DNA from: Chitinophaga horti
Lineage (GTDB): Bacteria; Bacteroidota; Bacteroidia; Chitinophagales; Chitinophagaceae
Length of the DNA: 64,000 bases
Assembly (NCBI RefSeq): GCF_022867795.2
Contig: NZ_CP107006.1
Coordinates: forward strand, 5,828,001-5,892,000
Direction of reading: 5' to 3'
Below the pieces are notes generated by a model that had not been told where the DNA came from, searched no databases, and worked only from the letters and a program-made list of their open reading frames with translations. Position numbers and translations under genes: made by a program. Positions 50,838-59,389 of this stretch are shown piece after piece; position 1 is the stretch's first letter, and every line of letters starts with the position of its first letter.

Positions 50838-53800
50838 ATGTCCAGCAAATACCAGGAATATAGCCAATTGAATTTACCACAGATAGAAAGAGAAATACTT
50901 CAGGCGTGGGAACAGCAGCAAATATTTGAGAAAAGCGTAGACGGTCGTGACGGTGCCGAACCTTTCGTATTCTTCGAAGGGCCGCCCAGCGCGAACGGTA
51001 TGCCAGGTATTCACCACGTTATTTCCCGTGCGGTGAAGGATCTCGTTTGCCGGTACAAGACTATGCAGGGTTTCCAGGTGAAACGTAAAGGCGGTTGGGA
51101 TACACATGGCCTGCCGGTGGAAATTGGGGTGGAAAAAATGCTGGGCATCACTAAAGAAGATATCGGTAAAAAGATCTCTATCGCAGAGTATAATGATACG
51201 TGTCGTCGTGAAGTATTGAAATTCAAAGATAAATGGGACGAACTCACCCGCAAAATGGGGTATTGGGTCGACCTGCAGGATCCTTATATTACCTTCGACA
51301 ATAATTATATCGAGAGTCTTTGGTGGGCGCTTAAAACGCTGTATAACAAGGGCTTCCTCTATAAAAGCGTAAGCATCCAGCCGTACTCACCGGCCGCCGG
51401 TACCGGCCTCAGTTCTGCAGAATTGAACATGCCTGGTACTTACAAGGATGTGAAAGATACCACGATCGTAGCCATGTTTAAGGCGGTGCAGTCCGACAAG
51501 TCGCAGTTCCTGTTCGACGTTGCCGGTAACGACCAGGTGTTTTTCCTCGCCTGGACCACCACCCCCTGGACGCTGCCCTCCAACCTCGGCCTTACCGTAG
51601 GGGCGAACATTGATTATGTACTCGTAAAAACCTTCAACCAGTATACGCACCTGCCCATTCATATCGTGATGGCAAAGGCATTGTTGGGTAAGTATTTTAA
51701 GGCAGATGCCGAAAATGCTGATTTTGATGCGTTTAAAGAAGGGGACAAACTCATCCCATGGAAGGTCGTATCCTCCTTTAAAGGAAGTGAGCTGGAAAAC
51801 ATCCGTTACGAGCAGCTGCTGCCGTACGCGCAGCCTGAAGAAGGCGATTCGTTCCGTGTGCTACTCGGCGATTTTGTGACTACCGAAGACGGTACAGGTA
51901 TCGTACACACAGCGCCTGCCTTTGGTGCAGACGATAACCGTGTAGGTAAAAAGTACGGTATCGGCATACTCACGCTGGTTGACCGCCAGGGTAAATTCAC
52001 CGATAATGTAGGTGAGTTCTCCGGTCGCTACGTGAAAAACTATAAGAGCGACCCCAACTTCGCAGATGTGGATGTGGACATCGCCATCAAACTCAAAAAG
52101 GAAAACCGCGCCTTTAAAGTAGAGAAGTACGAACACACGTACCCACACTGCTGGCGTACGGATAAGCCCGTGTTGTATTACCCGCTGGATGCCTGGTTCA
52201 TCAAAACAACAGCCGTTAAAGACCGCATGGTGGAATTGAATAAGACCATCAACTGGAAACCTGCTTCTACCGGTACGGGTCGTTTCGGCAACTGGCTCGA
52301 GAACATGGTGGACTGGAACCTAAGCCGCAGCCGTTTCTGGGGTACGCCGCTGCCAATCTGGCGCACGGAAGATGGTACGGAAGAAATCTGCATTGGCAGC
52401 ATTGAGGAGCTGAACCAACACATCCGTAAAGCAAACGAAGTGCTCGGCGGCGATGTAAATAAGAACTACCTGCACGAAGGCATCTTGGACCTCCACAAGC
52501 CTTACGTAGACGATATTATACTGGTGAGCCCGTCAGGCAAACCGATGAAGCGTGAGCCAGACCTGGTAGACGTTTGGTTCGACAGTGGGGCGATGCCTTA
52601 TGCACAATGGCATTATCCGTTCGAAAATAAAGAAATGGTGGACGCACCTTCTAATGCGTTCCCTGCCGACTTTATTGCTGAGGGTGTGGACCAGACGCGT
52701 GGTTGGTTTTACACATTGCATGCGCTCGGTGTTATGCTGTTCGACAGTGTAGCATTCAAGACTGTTGTTTCCAATGGCCTGGTGCTGGACAAAGAGGGTA
52801 ACAAGATGAGTAAGAGCAAGGGTAACGTGGTAAATCCGTTCGATACGCTGGAGCAATTCGGCGCGGACGCTACCCGTTGGTACCTTATTACCAACGCATC
52901 GCCCTGGGACAGTGTGAAGTTCGACAGCGACGGCATTAAGGAAGCGCAGCGTAAGATCTTCTCTACCTTATACAATACTTATAACTTCTTCGCGATGTAC
53001 GCCAACCTGGATAAGTTTAGCTTCAAAGAGGCATACATTCCGTTGGCGGAGCGTCCGGAAATTGACCGTTGGATCATTTCCCTGCTTAACACGTTGGTTA
53101 ACAAAGTAAACACATCTTTCGACGAATACGAGCCAACCCAGGCGGGCCGTGCTATACAGGAGTTTGTAGACGAGCACCTGAGCAACTGGTACGTGCGTCT
53201 TTGCCGCCGCCGTTTCTGGAAAGGGGAGTACAATCAAGATAAGATTAGTGCTTACCAGACCTTGTATGAATGCCTGGAAAAGATCGTACAAATGATGGCG
53301 CCGGTTTCACCATTCTTCTCCGACTGGATGTTCCGCAACCTGAACAATGTGAGCGGCCGCGTAAATGCCGAGTCCGTACATCTGACCAACTTCCCGAAAG
53401 GTGACGTTTCGTCCATCGATGCGGAGCTGGAAGAGCGTATGCAGCTGGCGCAGGACATATCCTCCCTGGTATTGTCGCTTCGTAAGAAGACCAATAACAA
53501 GGTAAGGCAGCCCCTGCAGAAAGTATTGATCCCTGTACTTGACCCTCATATGCAGGCGCAGGTGCAGCTGATCGAACACTTGATAAAAAGTGAGGTGAAT
53601 GTTAAAAGTATTGAGTATCTTACCGAAACCGAGGGTTTCATAAAGAAAAAGATCAAGGCTAACTTTAAGACCCTGGGTAGCAGGATGGGCGCCAGAATGA
53701 AAGCAGTTGCAAACGCCATTGCGCAATTTTCCCAGCACGACATTGCTACTATCGAGAAAACAGGTGAATTTGGCTTAATGCTTGACAATGATAGCGTTCA

Positions 53801-54167
53801 GATATTGTTATCTGACGTTGAAATCATTTCCGAAGATATCCCCGGATGGACGGTAGCCAATAAAGGTCCACTGACAGTAGCCCTTGATATTACCATTACA
53901 CCCGAATTACAGGACGAAGGAAATGCCCGTGAGTTGGTAAACCGGATACAAAAAATCCGGAAGGACAGTGGTTTTGAACTGACGGACAGGATAGACGTGA
54001 AGGTAGCCGCAACGGACCTGCTGCAATCGGCGATTCTTAACTTTAATAACTATATTTGCACGGAAATTTTGGCAGACAGTTTGGAAATTGTGCCGCAATT
54101 ACAGGAAGGAATAGAAATTGAAGTTAACGAACTGAAATTTAATGTATTAGTTAACAAAAAAAGCTAG
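50838..54167 (+). CDS. ileS: Isoleucine--tRNA ligase with swapped GXHH signature motif
   Basis: A 1109-residue class I synthetase that charges tRNA-Ile; the length and the C-terminal extension fit the IleRS2 (eukaryote-like) type. The usual HXGH signature reads GIHH at residues 57-60 (within SANGMPGIHHVI), so His and Gly are exchanged at positions one and three. The second signature, KMSKS, is normal. The CP1 editing domain is present. Published work describes IleRS2 enzymes with exactly this GXHH swap as extremely resistant to mupirocin. The DksA-like gene starts 5 bp after its stop, so both share an operon. Confidence 0.95.
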   Translation: MSSKYQEYSQLNLPQIEREILQAWEQQQIFEKSVDGRDGAEPFVFFEGPPSANGMPGIHHVISRAVKDLVCRYKTMQGFQVKRKGGWDTHGLPVEIGVEKMLGITKEDIGKKISIAEYNDTCRREVLKFKDKWDELTRKMGYWVDLQDPYITFDNNYIESLWWALKTLYNKGFLYKSVSIQPYSPAAGTGLSSAELNMPGTYKDVKDTTIVAMFKAVQSDKSQFLFDVAGNDQVFFLAWTTTPWTLPSNLGLTVGANIDYVLVKTFNQYTHLPIHIVMAKALLGKYFKADAENADFDAFKEGDKLIPWKVVSSFKGSELENIRYEQLLPYAQPEEGDSFRVLLGDFVTTEDGTGIVHTAPAFGADDNRVGKKYGIGILTLVDRQGKFTDNVGEFSGRYVKNYKSDPNFADVDVDIAIKLKKENRAFKVEKYEHTYPHCWRTDKPVLYYPLDAWFIKTTAVKDRMVELNKTINWKPASTGTGRFGNWLENMVDWNLSRSRFWGTPLPIWRTEDGTEEICIGSIEELNQHIRKANEVLGGDVNKNYLHEGILDLHKPYVDDIILVSPSGKPMKREPDLVDVWFDSGAMPYAQWHYPFENKEMVDAPSNAFPADFIAEGVDQTRGWFYTLHALGVMLFDSVAFKTVVSNGLVLDKEGNKMSKSKGNVVNPFDTLEQFGADATRWYLITNASPWDSVKFDSDGIKEAQRKIFSTLYNTYNFFAMYANLDKFSFKEAYIPLAERPEIDRWIISLLNTLVNKVNTSFDEYEPTQAGRAIQEFVDEHLSNWYVRLCRRRFWKGEYNQDKISAYQTLYECLEKIVQMMAPVSPFFSDWMFRNLNNVSGRVNAESVHLTNFPKGDVSSIDAELEERMQLAQDISSLVLSLRKKTNNKVRQPLQKVLIPVLDPHMQAQVQLIEHLIKSEVNVKSIEYLTETEGFIKKKIKANFKTLGSRMGARMKAVANAIAQFSQHDIATIEKTGEFGLMLDNDSVQILLSDVEIISEDIPGWTVANKGPLTVALDITITPELQDEGNARELVNRIQKIRKDSGFELTDRIDVKVAATDLLQSAILNFNNYICTEILADSLEIVPQLQEGIEIEVNELKFNVLVNKKS

Positions 54168-54172
54168 TCCCC

Positions 54173-55243
54173 ATGGCAACAAAAAAGAAGGTTGCTACTA
54201 AAACTACCAAAAAGGCAGTTCCTGCTAAGAAAGCTACTGCCAAGCCAGCTCCAGTTGCTAAAAAAGCCGCTGCGAAGCCTGCTCCCGCTAAAAAGGCCGC
54301 TCCTGCGAAAGCAAAAACGGTGGCTGCGCCTAAAAAAGCGGCTGCGAAGCCGGTAGCCAAAAAGGCTGCCCCGGCAAAGGCTGCACCTGCGAAGACTGTA
54401 CCTGCAAAAGCGGCTCCTAAAAAGGCGGCGGCCAAGCCTGCTCCGGTTACGAAACCTGCGGCTAAAGCAAAGTCGGCTCCAGTTGTAAAAAAAGGCCCGG
54501 TAGTTGCTAAGAAATCAGCACCTGTTGCCAAGGCACCAGCGATAAAAAAGGTTCCTGCAGTTCCGCAGAAGCCTGAAAAGAAAAGCATTCCGGCAGTGAA
54601 AACTTCAAAACCGGTAATTTCTAAACCCGTAGAAAAAGAAGATATGCCAGCAAAGAAAGTTGTACAGGAAAAAAAGGAAAAAGAAACGAGCAAGGCAAAG
54701 CCGGTAGAATCTCCTAAACCTGTTGAAAAACAACCTGTAGTACGTGCTACCGTAAGGCCTGGTAGGGCATCTGAAAGCAAACCGGCAACTAAAACCGTGA
54801 TGCAGACAGTATCATACCAGCCAGAATTTACCAAGTCTGTACTCGACCAGCCTGATGCTGCAGTAGGTCCCGTTTACCGCTATAGCGATTCAGAGCTTAC
54901 TGAGTTCAAAGAGATCATCCTGAAGAAACTGGATGCCGCCAAGAAAGAACTGGTGTACCTGCAAGGCCTCATTACCCGTAAAGACGAAGCGGGTACTGAT
55001 GATACCGAAAACAAGTACATGAGCATGGAAGACGGCAGCGGATCGCAGGAACGTGAGCAGCTGAACCAAATGGCCAGCCGCCAGATCCAGTTCATCGATC
55101 ACCTGGAAAAAGCCCTGATGCGTATTGAAAACAAAACTTACGGCATCTGTCGCGTTACCGGTAAACTGATCGACAAAGCGCGCCTGAAAGCGGTGCCGCA
55201 TGCAACATTGAGCATAGAGGCGAAACTCGCCAAAAGCAAATAG
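54173..55243 (+). CDS. DksA/TraR-like protein with long Lys/Ala/Pro-rich N-terminal tail
   Basis: A 356-residue protein. The first ~215 residues are a histone-H1-like, highly basic Lys/Ala/Pro repeat region (TKKKVATKTTKKAVPAKK and similar). Residues of about 230-356 are a DksA/TraR coiled-coil and finger domain. In the finger (YGICRVTGKLIDK, then PHATLSIEAK) only the first of four zinc cysteines remains (C326), so zinc cannot be bound in the usual way; loss of the cysteines is common in Bacteroidota. Tail plus domain suggest binding of DNA or RNA together with RNA polymerase. It is cotranscribed with ileS. The frequently adjacent lspA is absent here. Confidence 0.85.
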   Translation: MATKKKVATKTTKKAVPAKKATAKPAPVAKKAAAKPAPAKKAAPAKAKTVAAPKKAAAKPVAKKAAPAKAAPAKTVPAKAAPKKAAAKPAPVTKPAAKAKSAPVVKKGPVVAKKSAPVAKAPAIKKVPAVPQKPEKKSIPAVKTSKPVISKPVEKEDMPAKKVVQEKKEKETSKAKPVESPKPVEKQPVVRATVRPGRASESKPATKTVMQTVSYQPEFTKSVLDQPDAAVGPVYRYSDSELTEFKEIILKKLDAAKKELVYLQGLITRKDEAGTDDTENKYMSMEDGSGSQEREQLNQMASRQIQFIDHLEKALMRIENKTYGICRVTGKLIDKARLKAVPHATLSIEAKLAKSK

Positions 55244-55266
55244 ACATCTGAACTTCTTCTAATAAA

Positions 55267-55297
55267 GAAAGGCCGCCTGATCGCAGGTGGCCTTTCT
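55267..55297 (+). terminator. Intrinsic terminator after the ileS-DksA operon
   Basis: AGAAAGGCC.GCCTG pairs with CAGG.GGCCTTTCT; the hairpin ends in a T-rich run. Confidence 0.75.
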
Positions 55298-55344
55298 GTT
55301 TTTACTGGCTGCGGAAATAACGCGCCGAAGAGAAAAGTGAAAGT

Positions 55345-55370
55345 TGAAGTGAGTGACACAACGGCGGCTG
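55345..55370 (-). repeat. Dispersed repeat CCGTTGYGTCRC, copy 3
   Basis: On the minus strand these 26 bp are identical to 60653-60678 on the plus strand (beginning CAGCCGCCGTTG, ending CACTTCA). Confidence 0.7.
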
Positions 55371-55402
55371 CATAGCGCCACACCGCTGGTCCCCCAATGT
55401 AT

Positions 55403-56908
55403 TTAACAAACTTGTGGCTCTGGCTCACTCTTAAGTGCACGCACGGCCAGGTATAGCAAGCCCGCAGAAGCCAGGCAAATGAGGCTGCCTACACCAATGC
55501 GGCGTGCGCGGGTTTTGACTTTCGGCTTCAACTTATCCGGCCCGGCTTGCGCTATTTCCAGTAAGGGGGCCAGGTGTTCGCCACGAATTACTTTATCGGC
55601 CACGGCTACTACTTCCTCATCCTGTGGATCAAAAGCTACACCAATGCCCGATTCGCGCAACATCTCCACATCCATCGCACCATTACCTACATAGATAATA
55701 TTTTGCGGCGGAATGTGATATTTTGTTTGCACATACGTCAACAGGTGCCGCCTGTCATATACAGGCACTTCATCCTGCGAAAGGAAAAATTCGGGGACGG
55801 TCAGTTCGCCGGTGGCCACGCTGTGAAACAGATGCAGGCGATTGGCAAATGCGAAGTCCATTCCCAGTTTGTTTTTCATATGCTGCGCAACACACTCGAA
55901 TCCGTCAGTCACCAATCCCACTACATAACCACGTTTCTTCAATGCTTTCACCACACTGCGAATATCGCTCGTTACGGGTATGTTGTCCGCCACTTCCAGC
56001 AGCTCTGCGAGATTCCGGTCCTGGAACAGAGCGGCACTGCGCGTAAGAATAGACATCGGGTCCTGGTAATGATGTAAGATTTGCACCAGCGATTCTTCCT
56101 TATCGAAAACAGCCGCCGCCAGGTAAAGGTAACTTTGCTGGAAAATGGTTTCGTCCAGGTTAAAGATCACCATCTTTTGCAGCTTGTCGATACTCTCCAA
56201 AATCGCGTACTCCATTTGCTCGCGGATGATGTTGATGTTGCCGAGCGTTTCGAGGTTTTGCTGCGGAATGCTTTCCGCTTTGTGTAAAATTGTACGTGAT
56301 ACCTCGCGCGACATTTTACTAAGTTGTTCCCACGTTTGCATCGCATTTTCCACCCGACCGATATTTACTTCCGCGATGCGCGCGCCGCTGAGATGCATAT
56401 CGATCAGGATGCCGATATCCACTCCATAATCATTCTCGAATTTGATTTGCGAGAGAAACGATTTGCGGGCGGCGATCATGCCGCTGAGTGGTTGTTGAAA
56501 ATGTTCAAGCTCGGGAAAGAGAATGCTTAACAATGGTTTGGCTACCAGTTTAGTTACGCGGCCTGCCTGTCGCTCGAAAAACGATTTACAAAAATCTGCT
56601 TCATCATTCACAATCGGATCGGTGAGCAGTTCAACAATGTTATCGGGATAAGTAAGAATGTCTCCATCTACATACGCTACAATGTCATGTTTCGCCGCCA
56701 TCATCCCTTCGCGCATACTCACACCTTTGCCCCGCTGGCTGCTCGTAATCACCCGCACTTTTTCCTTCAGCGCTTCTTCCACCGAATTGTCGGAGGAGTT
56801 GTCGTCCACCACGATGATCTCTATCTTCCTGGATGTTTTCCTGATCGTTCTGATTACCTGCCTGATGGTACTTCCTTCATTGAGCACGGGAATTACAATT
56901 GATATCAT
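55403..56908 (-). CDS. Family-2-like glycosyltransferase fused to a degenerate HAD-type domain
   Basis: A 501-residue fusion. Residues 1 to about 215 are a glycosyltransferase with VVDDNSSDNS and the metal-binding VDGD, and with a GYGVDIG-like DYGVDIGILID segment reminiscent of glucosyl-3-phosphoglycerate synthases. Residues of about 245-460 have the HAD fold, but the nucleophile Asp of motif I is Asn (N250 in FNLDET) and motif IV reads GNGAMD (408-413) instead of GDGxND. The HAD part is thus probably catalytically dead or altered. A C-terminal membrane helix (about 472-492) anchors it. The start at 56908 (MISIVIPVLNEG) is the usual one for this fold. A strong terminator separates it from the upstream ABC exporter. 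Confidence 0.85.
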   Translation of the reverse strand: MISIVIPVLNEGSTIRQVIRTIRKTSRKIEIIVVDDNSSDNSVEEALKEKVRVITSSQRGKGVSMREGMMAAKHDIVAYVDGDILTYPDNIVELLTDPIVNDEADFCKSFFERQAGRVTKLVAKPLLSILFPELEHFQQPLSGMIAARKSFLSQIKFENDYGVDIGILIDMHLSGARIAEVNIGRVENAMQTWEQLSKMSREVSRTILHKAESIPQQNLETLGNINIIREQMEYAILESIDKLQKMVIFNLDETIFQQSYLYLAAAVFDKEESLVQILHHYQDPMSILTRSAALFQDRNLAELLEVADNIPVTSDIRSVVKALKKRGYVVGLVTDGFECVAQHMKNKLGMDFAFANRLHLFHSVATGELTVPEFFLSQDEVPVYDRRHLLTYVQTKYHIPPQNIIYVGNGAMDVEMLRESGIGVAFDPQDEEVVAVADKVIRGEHLAPLLEIAQAGPDKLKPKVKTRARRIGVGSLICLASAGLLYLAVRALKSEPEPQVC

Positions 56909-56961
56909 AGGCCATACAGTTTTAGTTCGCATCAGGCGCCCAAAAATGATACCAGCAAACA

Positions 56962-56990
56962 CAAAAAAAGGAACGGGGAGCGCCCGTTCC
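56962..56990 (-). terminator. Intrinsic terminator after the MsbA-like exporter gene
   Basis: On the minus strand GGAACGGG pairs with CCCGTTCC (8 bp), followed by seven or more T. Confidence 0.85.
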
Positions 56991-57016
56991 TGTTAAATTT
57001 ATGAGGTATTTTACCG

Positions 57017-58858
57017 TTACTTAAATTCCTGCATTTCTACCAGTTTTTTGTAGATGCCGTTTTGTTGTAATAATGTTTCGTGCGGGCCACGTTCAACGAT
57101 CTCACCTTTCTCCATGACGATAATTTCATCCGCATGCTGAATAGTAGATAAACGGTGGGCAATTACAATGCTGGTGCGGTTTTGCATGAGTTTGTTCAAT
57201 GCGTCCTGCACGAGTTTTTCTGATTCGGTATCGAGTGCTGATGTGGCTTCGTCGAGAATTAAGATCGGCGGGTTTTTGAAGATCGCTCTTGCGATAGTGA
57301 GGCGCTGACGCTGACCACCACTGAGTTTCAGGCCGCGATCACCGATGTTGGTATCGTAGCCGTTTTCAAGATCTTTGATGAATTCGTGCGCATTGGCAAT
57401 CTTTGCTGCCTGCATCACTGCTTCCCGATCTGCATCGGGCTGACCGAAAGCGATGTTGTTAAACACCGTTTCATTGAACAAGATCGCTTCCTGCGATACG
57501 ATGCCCATCAGCTGACGTAAGTCTGTCAACTTAAGATCACGCACATCTTTTCCATCTATTTTGATGGCGCCTTCCGTTACATCATAGAAACGCGGCAAAA
57601 GGTCGACCATGGTGGATTTGCCCGCACCACTACGACCTACAAGCGCAATCATTTTTCCTTTCTTTATATCGAGATTAATGTTGCGTAATACTTCGTGCTG
57701 ATCGTCGTAGCGGAACGACATGTTCTGGTAAGAAATGCTGTCGGCGAACGATTGCACCGGTTGCGCATTCGCTTTCTCTGTGATCGTAATCGGCTCGTCG
57801 AGCACTTCGTAAATACGCTCTGCTGCCACGAGGCCGCGCTGCATCGTCGTAATCGCGTTAGAAATATTTTTAGCAGGCTGCAATATCTGTGAATACAGGG
57901 CGAGGTAGGTGATAAATGCGGCCGCGCTAAGTTCACTGGTGTCGCCGGATAAGATCAGGCTACCACCGTACATCACCAATACAACTACTACACCGATGCC
58001 TAACACTTCGGACACGGGGGAGGCCATTTCGCGCTGATTGAACATCGAGCGGCTTACACGTGAAAATTGTTTGTTGATATAAGCCAGTTTGCGCTGCATG
58101 AATGATTCGGCCGTAAAGCCTTGTACGATGCGGATGCCGCCAATCGTTTCTTCTGATACGTTCAATATTTTACCCAGCATTTCCTGGCTATAACGGCTTT
58201 TATTTTTCAGTTGTTTGGATATATAACCGATCAACGCACCGGAGATAGGGAAGAAGATGATCGTGAACAGCGTAAGTTTGGTGGACAGCATAAACAATAC
58301 GGCGAAGTACCCGATAATGATAAACGGATCCCGCAGGAACACCTGTATAGAGTTTACGACCGAGTTTTCTACTTCCTGTGCATCATTGGTGAGTGTTGAT
58401 AAAATCTGGCCCTTCTGGCGTTTATGATAGAATGCCAGTGACTGATGAGAGAGCCGCGCGTATACATCGTTGCGCATCCTTTCCAGGATTTTCATTCTCA
58501 GCCTACCCATCACCCTCGAAGCCAGGTAACGGGATATGTTTGCGAAGATCGCTGCTACCACAATGATGGCGCATACAAAGCCCAGCGCCCATATGGAGCC
58601 ATGTTCAGCAGTAATGATATTGTTATAATATTCGAACGTACCTGTGAGGAAGTCTTTGAGATCGCTGACAGAAAACTCCGGCAGCACGGTTACCGGCACC
58701 TTATCTTCTTTTGTTTTGAAGATGGCATCCAGCAAAGGGATTAACATGGTGAAGTTCAGCATGCCGAAGATGATGCCGAAAAAGGTATATATCAGGTATT
58801 CCGGTAAAAAGTGATGTAAGGGAGTGGCAAATTGCAGCAGCCGCCTGAAAACTTTCAT
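57017..58858 (-). CDS. ABC exporter, MsbA-like (membrane domain fused to ATPase)
   Basis: A 613-residue half-transporter expected to act as a homodimer. The N-terminal part has six membrane helices (about 20-320); the ATPase has GRSGAGKST (Walker A), LSGGQRQR (signature), ILILDEATSALD (Walker B) and an IAHRLSTI switch. The family includes lipid A flippase MsbA and drug or lipid exporters. The start codon overlaps the opposite-strand sequence ahead of rbfA. Substrate unknown; its size and lack of a cargo gene favour a lipid-type substrate. Confidence 0.92.
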   Translation of the reverse strand: MKVFRRLLQFATPLHHFLPEYLIYTFFGIIFGMLNFTMLIPLLDAIFKTKEDKVPVTVLPEFSVSDLKDFLTGTFEYYNNIITAEHGSIWALGFVCAIIVVAAIFANISRYLASRVMGRLRMKILERMRNDVYARLSHQSLAFYHKRQKGQILSTLTNDAQEVENSVVNSIQVFLRDPFIIIGYFAVLFMLSTKLTLFTIIFFPISGALIGYISKQLKNKSRYSQEMLGKILNVSEETIGGIRIVQGFTAESFMQRKLAYINKQFSRVSRSMFNQREMASPVSEVLGIGVVVVLVMYGGSLILSGDTSELSAAAFITYLALYSQILQPAKNISNAITTMQRGLVAAERIYEVLDEPITITEKANAQPVQSFADSISYQNMSFRYDDQHEVLRNINLDIKKGKMIALVGRSGAGKSTMVDLLPRFYDVTEGAIKIDGKDVRDLKLTDLRQLMGIVSQEAILFNETVFNNIAFGQPDADREAVMQAAKIANAHEFIKDLENGYDTNIGDRGLKLSGGQRQRLTIARAIFKNPPILILDEATSALDTESEKLVQDALNKLMQNRTSIVIAHRLSTIQHADEIIVMEKGEIVERGPHETLLQQNGIYKKLVEMQEFK

Positions 58859-59008
58859 TCTCTAAAATCTTTGTCCGCCCGCAAATTACTACATTTATCC
58901 GGTTTGGGCCCCGTGCCTGTTAATCCGCAGGAAATGGTTAATTTCGTGGCTGAACAGGCCCCGGATTGGTACGGAAGTGGGGGTGTTGTTCAGATAAAAC
59001 CGACAATC

Positions 59009-59374
59009 ATGCAAGAAACTAAAAGGCAGAAACAGGTAGCACAACTGGTACAGGAGGAAATGAGCAGCATTTTTCAACGGATGGGACTCAACGTCGTAAA
59101 CGGCGGAATGATCTCTATCTCCTCCGTTAAAATGACGCCGGATCTGCTGGAAGCGCGTATCTACTTGAGCCTTTTCAAAATACCCGACCAGGTGGCCATG
59201 CTTAATTCGATCAAAGAACGTGGCGGAGAGATCCGCAAGGAATTGGGCAACCGCATGGCTAAACAGCTGCGCCGCATCCCTTACCTGGCATTTTTCGTAG
59301 ACGATACGCTTGACTACGTGTTTAAGATGGAAGAAATATTCAAGAAGATCAACGACGACGAAAAGAAAGACTAA
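59009..59374 (+). CDS. rbfA: Ribosome-binding factor A
   Basis: A 121-residue KH-like protein for maturation of the 30S subunit (16S rRNA 5' end). It starts METKRQKQVAQLVQEEMSSI, the usual RbfA beginning, and has the late RRIPYLAFFVDDTLDYVFKM (IPELxFxxD type) segment. The start at 59009 is chosen over a frame-open extension to 58832, which has no similarity and overlaps the divergent ABC gene. The LolC/E-type gene follows after 15 bp, a conserved pairing in Bacteroidota. Confidence 0.95.
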   Translation: MQETKRQKQVAQLVQEEMSSIFQRMGLNVVNGGMISISSVKMTPDLLEARIYLSLFKIPDQVAMLNSIKERGGEIRKELGNRMAKQLRRIPYLAFFVDDTLDYVFKMEEIFKKINDDEKKD

Positions 59375-59389
59375 CGTATAAAGCGCAAC

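Noticed and set aside
54151..54834. Long antisense ORF opposite the Lys/Ala/Pro tail of the DksA-like gene
   Set aside because: It is a by-product of the repetitive AAG/GCT codons; the Phe/Ala/Gly repeats have no support as a protein.
58832..59008. N-terminal extension of rbfA
   Set aside because: It overlaps the start of the divergent ABC exporter gene and has no RbfA similarity.
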